The translations under genes and the position numbers were made by a program. Source: Arcuatula senhousia (lineage: Eukaryota; Mollusca; Bivalvia; Mytilida; Mytilidae). Taken from it: a DNA stretch of 64,000 nt. Shown here piece after piece: positions 11,981 through 21,575 of this stretch; the stretch's first letter is position 1, and each line of letters opens with the position of its first letter. The notes beneath the pieces were generated by a model. That model did no database searches and was not told the DNA's origin. It worked only from the letters and a program-made list of their open reading frames with translations. Location of the stretch: assembly GCA_963971305.1 (NCBI GenBank), contig OZ020307.1:65841702-65905701 (forward strand), written 5' to 3'.

Positions 11981-14900
11981 ATGATAATAAACACGGTTAT
12001 ACTGACATTTTTTCTCCTATTGAACAACTGTGAACCTGAAAGACCAGCGCAAGTACAACAAATAAATGAACATTATGAGGTATTCTCAAACCCATGTGTA
12101 GACAAAACTGAACCAGTCACAAATTTTAACGTAAGGCTAGCTAACGACCTGAATATTGAACCACTGCTCACAATATACTACCACATCAGACATAATAGAT
12201 ACAAGAAAACTCTATCAGAACCTATAGATATCAGCAGTCGTCAACACAGACTATTAATCGTCTTGATTATAAGCGGAGATGTGTCCTTAAACCCAGGACC
12301 TACCAAATTTCCTTGCGGTGGATGCAGTAGACCAGTTGCTAAAACCCACAGGGCCATCTTATGTGAAGCGTGCTATTATTGGTGGCATATAAAGTGTGCC
12401 AATATCACACCAAACAATTATAATGAACTCAGCAGATCAGAAGATCCCTGGATCTGCACAGAATGTTCATCGTTTCATTTCACAGACTCTTTCTTTGAAA
12501 CATATGTAGACTTAGACAGGACAAATTCCACCACAAGTAACTCAGATGACACCAAATATGACATTTTTGATGGCTTAACAAACATAAGATCAAAACATCC
12601 TAGTCGATTCGTGTGTGCCTATCTAAATATAAACAGTGTTCGAAATAAAGTGTGTCACATCAAAGAAATTCTTAATAGAAAACTAGTTGATTTGCTTTTC
12701 ATTGCTGAAACGAAATTAGACTCTTCTTTTGTAGACTGCCAATTCAAAGTCGACAACTACAGACTACTGAGGGAAGACCGCACAGCTAGAGGGGGCGGCT
12801 TAATGGTGTACCTAAGATCTGACATTGCAGGAGACAGGAAGAAGAACCTGGAATTTGGACTCACAGAATCTATTGGTGTTGAGGTGATTTTAAATAAAAG
12901 AAAATGGTTTATATGTGGGGCCTACAAACCACCCAATATGAAAGATGGTGACTTTGATAATGATTTTAAAAAGACTGTAGACAAAATTACATGTATTTAT
13001 GACAATTTTATTTTTTTAGGAGATATGAATTTTGATTGTTTAGATTTTGACAATGGAAAAACCCTTATTGATAATTTTGATACTTTTTGTTTGACAAACC
13101 TTATAAAAGAACCAACCTGCTTCACCAAAAACTCAAAACCTACACTCCTAGATGTTATCTTAACTAACAAACCCAACTACTGTGCAACAACATGCAATTT
13201 TGACACTGGAATAAGTGATGTACACAACTTAATAGCAGTACAACTGAAGACAGAACTTCCATCAAAATCAGTCACTAAGAGAACATACAGAAGCTACAAA
13301 AACTTTAATCAGGAAAGTTTTCTCTTAGACCTAGAAAACTCTGGTATTAAAAATGTCTGTGAAAGCACAAATGATGTAAATGTATGCTACAACAACTTCA
13401 ATGATACATTTTTAGAAATTTACAACAAGCATGTACCATTGAAACAAAGAAAAATAGTGCCAAACCCAGCACCCTTTATGAATAGCAAGCTAAAGAAGGA
13501 GGTTTACAAAAAAAGAATGCATCACAACAAATATAAAAAATACAGAGATGATAAATCTTGGGAAATCTATAAAAAACAGCGCAACCATGTAACCAAGATA
13601 AAAAGACAATCAGTAAAAAATTATTTTTTACAAAGGTGTGTAGGCGGACCTAAGAGCAAAGATTTCTGGCCTACTATTAAGCCATTTCTCACAAACAAGG
13701 GCTGTCATTTCCATACAGACATTATACTTAATGAAAATGATAATCTTTTATCAGATCAAACTGAAATAGCTAATGTATTTAATGACTTTTTCATCAATGT
13801 AGCTAAAGATATTGGTTCAAACTCTGTAGCTGTAGACCAAAATCATCCAAGCATTGTAAAAATTCATGAAATATGTGAAGGTAAAAATGTGGAAAATTTT
13901 TGTTTTAAACCAGTAGAAGAGACTTTTGTAGAAAAGCAGATATGTAAATTGGGTATGAAGAAAGCCACTGGTTTTGATCAGGTGTCTCCAAAAATTTTGA
14001 AACTGGCAAAGCCAGTAGTTGTACTACCAATTACAAATATGATAAATATGAGTATGTCTACCTCTATTTTTCCAGATAAGTTAAAGGTTGCACAAGTTGT
14101 ACCAGTGCACAAAAAGAATAGTGTATTAACAAAAGGTAATTATAGACCTGTGAGTGTCTTACCAGCAATTTCAAAATTTTTTGAAAGAGCAATGTATGTT
14201 CAAGTTAATGATTTCTTTGAAAACTTTTACAATGTTTATTTGTCTGCATTTAGAGAAGGCTATAGTTGCCAAGATACATTAATTAAGATATTGGAAGATT
14301 GGAGACATGAACTTGATAATAATAAGTTTATTGCTGCCATTTTGATGGATTTATCAAAAGCTTTTGATTGTCTGCCACATAATCTTTTATTGTTAAAAAT
14401 TAAATCATATGGTGTTTCTGACAATGCACTCAAACTTTTTGATAGCTACTTATGTAATAGAAAACAATGTGTTAAAATTGGTTCAACCTACAGTTCTTTT
14501 TTGTCTTTGTATAAAGGTGTCCCGCAGGGATCCATTTTGGGTCCTCTGCTTTTTAATATTTTTATTAACGATATTTTTAACCATATTCAAAAGAGTTCTC
14601 TTTACAATTATGCAGACGATAACACCTTGTCTTACTCTGATGATAATATTGAAAATCTTGTTAAAACACTTGAATCTGAAAGCAAAATACTTATAAACTG
14701 GTTTTGTAACAATCAAATGCAGGCTAATCCAGATAAGTTCCAAGCCATATCTATTGGAAAGAAGACTTTTGATAAAGATATATCTTTTGATTTGGATGGT
14801 AACACTATTAAATGTGATGAAGAAGTAAAACTGCTGGGAGTAACTTTTGATTTCTGTTTAAATTTTAAATCTCATGTTTCAAAAATTTGCAAAAAAGCAT

Positions 14901-15442
14901 CTCAGCAGCTAAATGTATTGAAAAGGATTGGAACTCATCTGAATAGACTAGGCAGATTGACCATATATTATTCTTTTATTTTATCTAATTTTAATTACTG
15001 TCCACTAGTATGGCATTTTTGTGGTGAATCAAGCACTAAGAACATTGAATATATACAAGAAAGAGCTCTACGTTTTATTTATAATGATGTAACATCAACA
15101 TATGAACAATTATTATCTAGATCTAACTTGCCACAATTGAAAATCAGGCGCTTAAGATCACTAGCCATACAAACCTTTAAGATCATTAATGGAAATTCAC
15201 CAGCATATTTAAAGGATTTAATAACACCTAAAGCCAATCTATATTCTTTCAGATATACAAATACAGTGGAACAGCCTAGGGTAAGAACCACCAGATATGG
15301 CCTACATTCATTTCGGTATGCTGCTCCAAAATTATGGAATAATCTACCACAGGAATTTAGGGAGGGGATGTCTTTGGAACATTTTAAGGGTCTCATTGGC
15401 AAGTGGGAAGGGGATGTATGTAGATGCAGTTTTTGCAAATAG
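11981..15442 (+). CDS. Intact APE-type non-LTR retrotransposon ORF (2A-like, PHD, endonuclease, RT)
   Basis: The frame is uninterrupted for 1153 residues. Residues 1-17 are hydrophobic (MIINTVILTFFLLL). Residues 100-107 read DVSLNPGP, a 2A-like motif. Residues 112-162 form a PHD-type C4HC3 zinc finger (C-x2-C-x12-C-x2-C-x4-H-x2-C-x19-C-x2-C). Residues ~210-420 are an AP endonuclease with all core motifs: LNINS (N217), AETK (E243), AYKPP (Y315), GDMN (D348), LLDVI (D391) and SDVH (H415). The RT follows, with LMDLSKAFD, GVPQGSILGPLLF and YADD at 877-880. A C-terminal domain ends in cysteines (CRCSFC). The 3' end is a short ACTTG repeat near 15925. It resembles the CR1/Jockey-like group, exact clade uncertain. 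The lack of stops suggests recent insertion. Confidence 0.9.
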   Translation: MIINTVILTFFLLLNNCEPERPAQVQQINEHYEVFSNPCVDKTEPVTNFNVRLANDLNIEPLLTIYYHIRHNRYKKTLSEPIDISSRQHRLLIVLIISGDVSLNPGPTKFPCGGCSRPVAKTHRAILCEACYYWWHIKCANITPNNYNELSRSEDPWICTECSSFHFTDSFFETYVDLDRTNSTTSNSDDTKYDIFDGLTNIRSKHPSRFVCAYLNINSVRNKVCHIKEILNRKLVDLLFIAETKLDSSFVDCQFKVDNYRLLREDRTARGGGLMVYLRSDIAGDRKKNLEFGLTESIGVEVILNKRKWFICGAYKPPNMKDGDFDNDFKKTVDKITCIYDNFIFLGDMNFDCLDFDNGKTLIDNFDTFCLTNLIKEPTCFTKNSKPTLLDVILTNKPNYCATTCNFDTGISDVHNLIAVQLKTELPSKSVTKRTYRSYKNFNQESFLLDLENSGIKNVCESTNDVNVCYNNFNDTFLEIYNKHVPLKQRKIVPNPAPFMNSKLKKEVYKKRMHHNKYKKYRDDKSWEIYKKQRNHVTKIKRQSVKNYFLQRCVGGPKSKDFWPTIKPFLTNKGCHFHTDIILNENDNLLSDQTEIANVFNDFFINVAKDIGSNSVAVDQNHPSIVKIHEICEGKNVENFCFKPVEETFVEKQICKLGMKKATGFDQVSPKILKLAKPVVVLPITNMINMSMSTSIFPDKLKVAQVVPVHKKNSVLTKGNYRPVSVLPAISKFFERAMYVQVNDFFENFYNVYLSAFREGYSCQDTLIKILEDWRHELDNNKFIAAILMDLSKAFDCLPHNLLLLKIKSYGVSDNALKLFDSYLCNRKQCVKIGSTYSSFLSLYKGVPQGSILGPLLFNIFINDIFNHIQKSSLYNYADDNTLSYSDDNIENLVKTLESESKILINWFCNNQMQANPDKFQAISIGKKTFDKDISFDLDGNTIKCDEEVKLLGVTFDFCLNFKSHVSKICKKASQQLNVLKRIGTHLNRLGRLTIYYSFILSNFNYCPLVWHFCGESSTKNIEYIQERALRFIYNDVTSTYEQLLSRSNLPQLKIRRLRSLAIQTFKIINGNSPAYLKDLITPKANLYSFRYTNTVEQPRVRTTRYGLHSFRYAAPKLWNNLPQEFREGMSLEHFKGLIGKWEGDVCRCSFCK
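12278..12301 (+). other. 2A-like ribosome-skipping motif inside the LINE ORF
   Basis: The codons read D-V-S-L-N-P-G-P, directly after a hydrophobic stretch (LLIVLIISG) and directly before the PHD finger. The family consensus is D-(V/I)-E-x-N-P-G-P; here the Glu is Ser. 2A-like motifs are known in non-LTR retrotransposons of invertebrates, where they can separate an N-terminal peptide from the rest. With the E-to-S change, activity cannot be assumed. Confidence 0.6.
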
Positions 15443-15931
15443 CACTTACCCTTTGAAACTAGGTCATAACTGATGGGTCACTCTTTCATATACTTTTATG
15501 TTTTTATTTTATGTTTCTGTCCTTATTTTATTGTCTTTTTGTTCTTATAGTTTTGCATGGAATCTGTTCTTTCATGTAATAATCATGTCTGTGTCTATAT
15601 GTGTGCTTATACCTATCAGTAAATAGGGTGCTTTGCATGTGCTTATTTTATATATGTACTGTTTGCATGTTATAATTATGTCTGTGTCTATATGTATGCG
15701 TATATGTGTGCTTATACCTATAGTATTTTGCATGTGCCTATTTTATAAATGTACTGTTTCCATGTGCTTCAACCTAGTGCTGTCTTAAATTATGTTCATT
15801 ATGTCATTGTTGTATATGTGTGTAATGTTTGTGATGTAATGTCGGTTTTAAAAGCTCATTAGAGCTTGTGTTATTTGTTTTGTAACTGTACCGACTTTAT
15901 AAATAAATATTACTTGACTTGACTTGACTTG
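15443..15931 (+). other. 3' UTR and ACTTG-repeat tail of the intact LINE
   Basis: This T-rich untranslated stretch follows the LINE stop codon. It contains a near-duplicated passage (TGTCTGTGTCTATATGTGTG at about 15588 and a variant near 15680). It ends with AATAAATATT and about four copies of ACTTG before TTTCTCTCC. CR1-like elements end in short microsatellites in place of long poly-A, so this is probably the true 3' terminus. Confidence 0.65.
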
Positions 15932-16059
15932 TTTCTCTCCATAACATTTAAAATGAAGAACATTTTAATTAAATCACTGTTTTAAGTGATTCATTTGTAA
16001 TACTCGAACAAGTGATTTTGAAAGAGAGGTAACTCTAGCTTTTGAAGGAAAATAACTAA

Positions 16060-16112
16060 ATAATACTTAAGCAAGTGATTAAAAAATCACTAGTTTAAGT
16101 AAGGCCCCTGAC
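16060..16112. repeat. Right TIR paired with 11201-11253
   Basis: AAGCAAGTGATTAAAAAATC continuing to AAGTAAGGCCCCTGACTG is the inverted match of the left TIR. Related words (AATCACT, AACAAGTGATTTT) also occur at 15974-16020. Confidence 0.8.
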
Positions 16113-16113
16113 T

Positions 16114-16172
16114 GATATCCCAATTGGGATATAGTATCCCAATTTGGGTTTCCCCCAACCTGTTGACCAATT
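16114..16172. repeat. Outer fragment of the right inverted repeat of the outer element
   Basis: ATATCCCAATTGGGATATAG followed by GGTTTCCCCCAACCTGTTGACC is the reverse complement of 7793-7850. With 9546-9576 it restores the expected right end of the outer element. Confidence 0.8.
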
Positions 16173-16701
16173 TAGATACAATGACACATTATGTTAATTG
16201 AAAAAAGAAAAACTGTAAAATTTCATTTTACATGACGTTAATCTTACATAATTCGTTGTATAATTTCAAGATTCGTTGTCATTCGTTTGTTGACATGTTA
16301 GGGTATAAATTTGCACGGGGAAAGAAATAAACTTCATTATAGTTTGTGATATTTTGTGTATTCTGAACCCGAACCAAGGCATCAGAACCGGAGATTAAAA
16401 AAAGTCAACGAGAGAAATGTTAATAAATGCAACATATATTAATGATAAATATAATATGGAGTAGGCTTTAGCCTAAAATCGGACGAAGCTGAGACAATAA
16501 TTACAATATAATTCGTTATGATTTTCTCAGGACGAAGTCAATTTCTTATAGATTTTTCTAATGATGAAAACCATGCCTTCCTTTTCAAAAAAGCTTTAAC
16601 ATTATTTGAATTATTAAAATTTTGTACACATAGTAAAAAGTATCTCTCTAAGTTTTATAGTAACTGCATTAAAGTAGAAAATGGTGTTGCCTTAAATGTG
16701 T

Positions 16702-16735
16702 AACCCGTACCCGTACCCGTACCCGTACCCGCACC
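16702..16735. repeat. CCCGTA hexamer microsatellite
   Basis: Five to six CCCGTA/CCCGCA units extend the left TIR. Inverted GGGTAC units near 17608-17655 extend the right end. It is part of the transposon and not telomeric DNA. Confidence 0.8.
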
Positions 16736-16926
16736 CAGATTGGTCAAAATTTCACATAATCGCTTCGACTGTAGAGAAAACCCTGTCATTCATTGTGATT
16801 TTTGACAAGAAATGTTTTTACTCGATACTACGATAAAAAAAAATACCCGTACCCGATGACATACAGGGCCTTTTGTAATCAAATGTAACCGGAGAGCATG
16901 GATTACTTTACTAAATCGACATGTCC

Positions 16927-17000
16927 TGACCGGGACGGGACTCGAACCCGGAACCTCTAGGTTTACAGTCAGGAGCTCTACCTCTGAACCAAAGAAGTAC
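16927..17000 (-). pseudogene. tRNA-like sequence (tRNA-derived SINE head or tRNA pseudogene)
   Basis: On the minus strand GGTTCAGAGGTAGAGC resembles a D-arm/A-box. CTGTAAA resembles an anticodon loop, which would be GTA. GGTTCCGGGTTCGAGTCCCG is a T-arm with a perfect B-box (GGTTCGAGTCC). The anticodon and acceptor stems do not pair well, so it is not a functional tRNA. It lies inside the TIR element. Confidence 0.55.
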
Positions 17001-17689
17001 TTCCCTTGTTCAGGGATAAAGGCTGGCTATTTAAATCTACTAGGAAGGGGAGCAACCCCGTTACACAAATAAGAAACAGATTTGTTTTAAGCATGACTAA
17101 AAAGTTACAAAAACATCAGCAATTACTATATGAAAGTTTTATTTGAAAACAATAACTACCCGTTTCACAATTTTACTTTATACCGAGGGACCTATCGCGA
17201 TTTTATCCAATTTTTACAAATTACCCGTGACCGGCGAAAATCCGGGCCAAAGTTTTGATAATTTCTAACGTAAAAATTTTGATTAAACAGATTCATACAA
17301 CCTTTCAATTTCCAAAATATTCTTTTTGAGCATGAAATATAACATAAACAATTATAAGAAACAAATTTACGATTAAAAAGTAAAATTTAAAAGAAGATAA
17401 AAGTTACCATTTCTTTGGCACCTTCGTCTTAATGTAAACTTCCGGTGACACATTTTAGGCACCAAAGTTTTCTAACATCACCGATTTTTGGAAATAAGAA
17501 TAAAGATTTGAAAAACAAATGATACCAGTCCATTGAATAACTTATCAGAATTTCAGAAAGTTTCATCGCGTTTTCGCTGTATACGAGCCAAAATTGAAAA
17601 CAGGTGCGGGTACGGGTACGGGTTAATGAGCCAAAAATGGTACGGGTACGGGTTACACATTTTAGGCACCACCGTAGAAAATGATATTC

Positions 17690-18455
17690 GTTAGTCTCGA
17701 TCACCCAGACGCTTATCAATAGATGATAAGAGTCTGGAACAGTCCCATTACCTATTTTGTTATGTGTACGTTCGGAGTACTTTCAGGCTTTATCATAGTG
17801 TTTGACGAAAATCACTCAACCGTATGTTCAGAATTCCGTGCCTATGGTTCAATGAATTTATGCAAATTCAATAGCGAGATATTCTTCTCGAATTGATGTG
17901 AGTTGTTCTCTTATAACATATCATTTCTTATTTTATAATAAGACATCATATTTTACATTTTTTAACACAAGTTGGTTTTGTAAACAATAAAAAAATTCGT
18001 TTTATCGTTAAATTGTACTCACGGGCGTCTACCTGGTTTTGGAAATTGTTTATGTTTATTTGAGTTAAAAATTGGGACATTCTTGATTACAGAACCATAC
18101 ACGTTTGACCAATCCGATTCTCGATTTTGCAGAACCAGTTGTCAAAAACCACGGAAGACCAATGAAACGTTGAGTTTTTAAAGTTGGTTCATTTCAGATT
18201 GAAATGAATCTTGTATGCTAAACACTTCATATACACACGTGGTAAAGGTTAAAAGGTATAACGATCGCCACCTAGTGGTTACGAGAAATCAATAGGTGTT
18301 TTCCCAGACTCACTACCTTGGTAGTATGAGTTTGGGTTCGAGACTAGATATTCGTCCGCCATAGACTCATCACAAATTTGACAAGTTCTTTCTTCAACAG
18401 GAATTTAAAAATGTCTTAATTCCTGTTTCAATCTTTAACTGGTGTGCACTTACTC
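17690..18455. other. Intergenic AT-rich sequence
   Basis: No gene, splice-supported exon or strong repeat was recognised. Confidence 0.4.
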
Positions 18456-18460
18456 TAAAT

Positions 18461-19300
18461 TACAAATACCAAAAACGCGGGTATGAACGGTTAATTTGGA
18501 TATGCTATATATCGATATTTCAAGGAGTAACCTCTCATCAGTAGCATTTAAATCAAAACATTGGAAGGTCAAATTCCAAAACTCTTGAAAACGGAAAGTA
18601 CTCAAAACCAAATCGTTCGAACAAGGAAGCCAAATCCAGCACCGAGGATATCGACCATGTGCATTACAAGGAAAGAAACCTGGTGTTTTAAACAATTTTG
18701 AATTTAATAAACGGAAATTTCAGCGACAAAAATATTAGAAATTTTATGGTAAATCGTGTCAGACAAGTCTGACTACCGGGCTTGTGATTACCCTCGGGGA
18801 CCTCTGGTCCACCAGCAGAGGTTATCGCCCAGTGGTTTCAAAATTACTAATACCAAAACGCGGGTATGAACGGTTAATTTGGATATGCTATATATCGATA
18901 TTTCAAGGAGTAACCTCTCATCAGTAGCATTTAAATCAAAACATTGGAAGGTCAAATTCCAAAACTCTTGAAAACGGAAAGTACTCAAAACCAAATCGTT
19001 CGAACAAGGAAGCCAAATCCAGCACCGAGGATATCGACCATGTGCATTACAAGGAAAGAAACCTGGTGTTTTAAACAATTTTGAATTTAATAAACGGAAA
19101 TTTCAGCGACAAAAATATTAGAAATTTTATGGTAAATCGTGTCAGACAAGTCTGACTACCGGGCTTGTGATTACCCTCGGGGACCTCTGGTCCACCATCA
19201 GCGGTTATCGCCCTGTGGTTTCAAAATTACTAATACCAAAACGCGGGTATGAACGGTTAATTTGGATATGCTATATATCGATATTTCAAGGAGTAACCTA
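18461..19300 (-). repeat. 383-bp satellite array, about 2.2 units
   Basis: The word ATGAACGGTTAATTTGGATA occurs at 18483, 18866 and 19249, a 383-bp period. Each unit contains TATATATCGATATTTC, a GTCAGACAAGTCTGAC palindrome and GGGGACCTCTGGTCCACCA. Complete units are almost identical; the third is cut off at about 19300. The same satellite lies inverted at 43270-44350. Confidence 0.9.
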
Positions 19301-19496
19301 AGTTTACAAATCATGGACATATCAATCAGATTATTCAATTTGTTCACATAAGGTGGCCTTTCCCCCATTATGTAGACTCCAGTGAAAAATCTTAATAAAG
19401 AGTAATCAATAATATTTGATTTTTGCTTTTGGATACTTATATCTTTAATCAGTTGTTTTACCTGTTTCATGTTAGCTCTTAGCATAGTACTAGTTA

Positions 19497-20155
19497 ATAT
19501 GAGGCAGGTTAAACCTCTGACGCTCTCGAAGTTACAATTTATTTTTATTCATTTTTGTTCGAAAATAAAAACAAACTGGCTTTTCTTGTAGGTTACGCGT
19601 GCGTTTAATGACATCTAAAATAAAAAAAAGCGTCAAAAGGACCGGTAAAAAATTCGAGAAAACAAGCGTGATAAACCGGACGATGAAAGAAAATTCAGCT
19701 CATAGCATAACTTTAATATTGACATTTCCCTTCGGGAGTGTATTAATTAGATAGCTATATCCTAACGAATTTATTAAATCATGTACATTTTTGTCCATGA
19801 GTTTGTATCTTTTGTTACATTAATATAAGACAGGTTTAACCTGTGACATCCCCGAAGTTACAATACAACGTATCTTTAAATATTTTTCATGCTATATAAA
19901 TTTTTAAATGTTTATGAATTGAAACAATTTATATTCGAAAATAAAAAAAATACTAGCTTTTCTTTAGCTAGTTCCAGGTCCCGCGTGCGCTTGATGACGT
20001 TCGAAATTTTCAAATAGATAAGCGTTAAAAATACGCTGAAAGTTCGGGACAACAAGCGTGAAAAATCGGACGTTGAAGGAAAATTCAGCTCATAGTACAA
20101 CTAAATTGTTGACATTTCTACCATTATCGCTCCCTTCGGGAGCGTATAAATATTA
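19497..20155. repeat. Two diverged direct repeats of about 250-340 bp
   Basis: Each starts near CAGGTT(A/T)AACCT(C/G)TGAC (19505 and 19831) and CGAAGTTACAAT. Each later shows AACAAGCGTGA, AAAATTCAGCTCATAG, TTGACATTTC and CCCTTCGGGAG. Spacing between units is about 320-350 bp. Confidence 0.7.
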
Positions 20156-20159
20156 TAAG

Positions 20160-20960
20160 CAAAATGTTTTCATCATCAGCCGAGTGATTGTAGAATCCAT
20201 GTATCATGTGTATCGCTGAACAGTAAATGCATTAATTAAATAAACATTTAATTTTAAATGAAATCAGTCCGGTCAAACTGAATAAAAAGCCTCGGCGATC
20301 ATACGACCGCAAAAAGGCAAAACCTTGTACGTTTGAGGCCCAATATGGCAAGTAAATGGCTCAAGACACATATGCAGTCTATGGTGGAGGGATGGTGGAC
20401 TGACAAAATTTTTCGACACATTCTTTGGTGGACTTTCCACCCACATTTCACCACACTATAAACCAAAATAATGACTAACATTACAATGTACAGTTCAAAT
20501 TCGATTTAATTACTAAGTAATATGACTGAAACATTTTTGTGAAATGAACTGTAATTTACCACATATTATCTGTAAAATGCTGATTTTATTTGATGCAATT
20601 TCTTCAGTAATTATCAATTTCTGTATTTTTACTGTTTTTATTTGTCCTTAAGGATGCTCGCTGGTCTTGTTTTGGTTTTTCTGTAATTTTTCGGAATCCT
20701 CTGGATTTTACCATCAAAATAGGGTTAAAATTTTTGCCCACGAAACCCCTATTTTCTTGTTAACAATGTCTTTAGTATGTCATAAAGAGGTTATAGACAA
20801 AGTTTTATTAAGTCCTATTTATTCTGTCATGGGTTTTAACAGCTAAATAGTGCTAATGCTAAACCTAAGAAAAAGTCAGAGAAAACCTTTTCCCGCCAAA
20901 ACTTTAACGTCAATTATCTTGAAAACGAGGTCACGAACCTATCATTTTTTTACCTAAGTA
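20160..20960. other. Intergenic sequence
   Basis: No gene is supported. Short open frames here have no domain character. Confidence 0.4.
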
Positions 20961-20965
20961 AAGTG

Positions 20966-21575
20966 AGACTGATATTCGATGTTCGATATTCGATATTCAA
21001 TTTTTTTGAATATCAAACTGAATATCAAACGGTAAATTTTACCGTTTGATATTCATTCGATATTCATTTATCGTTTTTTCTTGGTATAAATATGTAATGA
21101 ATATCAAAATGAATCTCAAACGGTAAATTTTAAAGTTCGATATTCATTGGACATTCATTTTCGGTCTAGGTATGTTATGTGAATATCAAATGAATATCAA
21201 ATGAATATCAAACTAAAGTTTTCTTCTGTTTGATATTCATTTGACATTCGTTTCCGGTGTTAATTTGTCTTGTGAATATCAAATGAATATCAAACCAAAG
21301 ATAGATTCTGTTCGATATTCATTTGACATTCGTCTCTGGTGTTAATTTGTATTGTGAATATCAAATGAATATCGAACGTATATCAAACCAAAGTTTATTT
21401 GTCAAATGAATATCGAACAGAATTTATCTCTGGTTTGATATTCATTTTATATTCACGCTACAAATTAACACCGGAAACGAATGTCAAATGAATATCAAAC
21501 AGAAGAAAACTTTGGTTTGATATTCATTTGATATTCACAAAACAAAACTAGACCTAAAACGAACGTCAAATGAAT
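20966..21575. repeat. Large inverted-repeat array of TGATATTCATTTGA words
   Basis: GAATATCAAA and TTTGATATTC alternate through 600 bases. On a larger scale about 21162-21300 and 21430-21560 are inverted arms: TCTTCTGTTTGATATTC and CGTTTCCGGTGTTAATTTGT on the left, ACAAATTAACACCGGAAACG on the right. It forms a long hairpin directly against the truncated LINE. Confidence 0.85.

Larger units (their letters stand above)
16683..17673. mobile_element. TIR transposon with 9-bp target duplication (MULE-like, non-autonomous)
   Basis: The ends GGTGTTGCCTTAAATGTG and the complement of CACATTTTAGGCACCACC form TIRs that continue into TAACCCGTACCCGTACC. The 9-bp direct repeat GTAGAAAAT flanks both sides (16674-16682 and 17674-17682). 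A target duplication of 9 bp fits Mutator-like elements best. The element is 991 bp and has no transposase. CCCGTA hexamers are expanded at the left end. Confidence 0.75.

Noticed and set aside
16702..16735. CCCGTA hexamers considered as telomeric repeat
   Set aside because: The unit is not the metazoan TTAGGG type, and the tract is part of transposon ends mirrored at 17608-17655.
16927..17000. Functional tRNA-Tyr gene
   Set aside because: The B-box is good, but anticodon and acceptor stems do not pair and it lies inside a transposon; kept only as tRNA-like.
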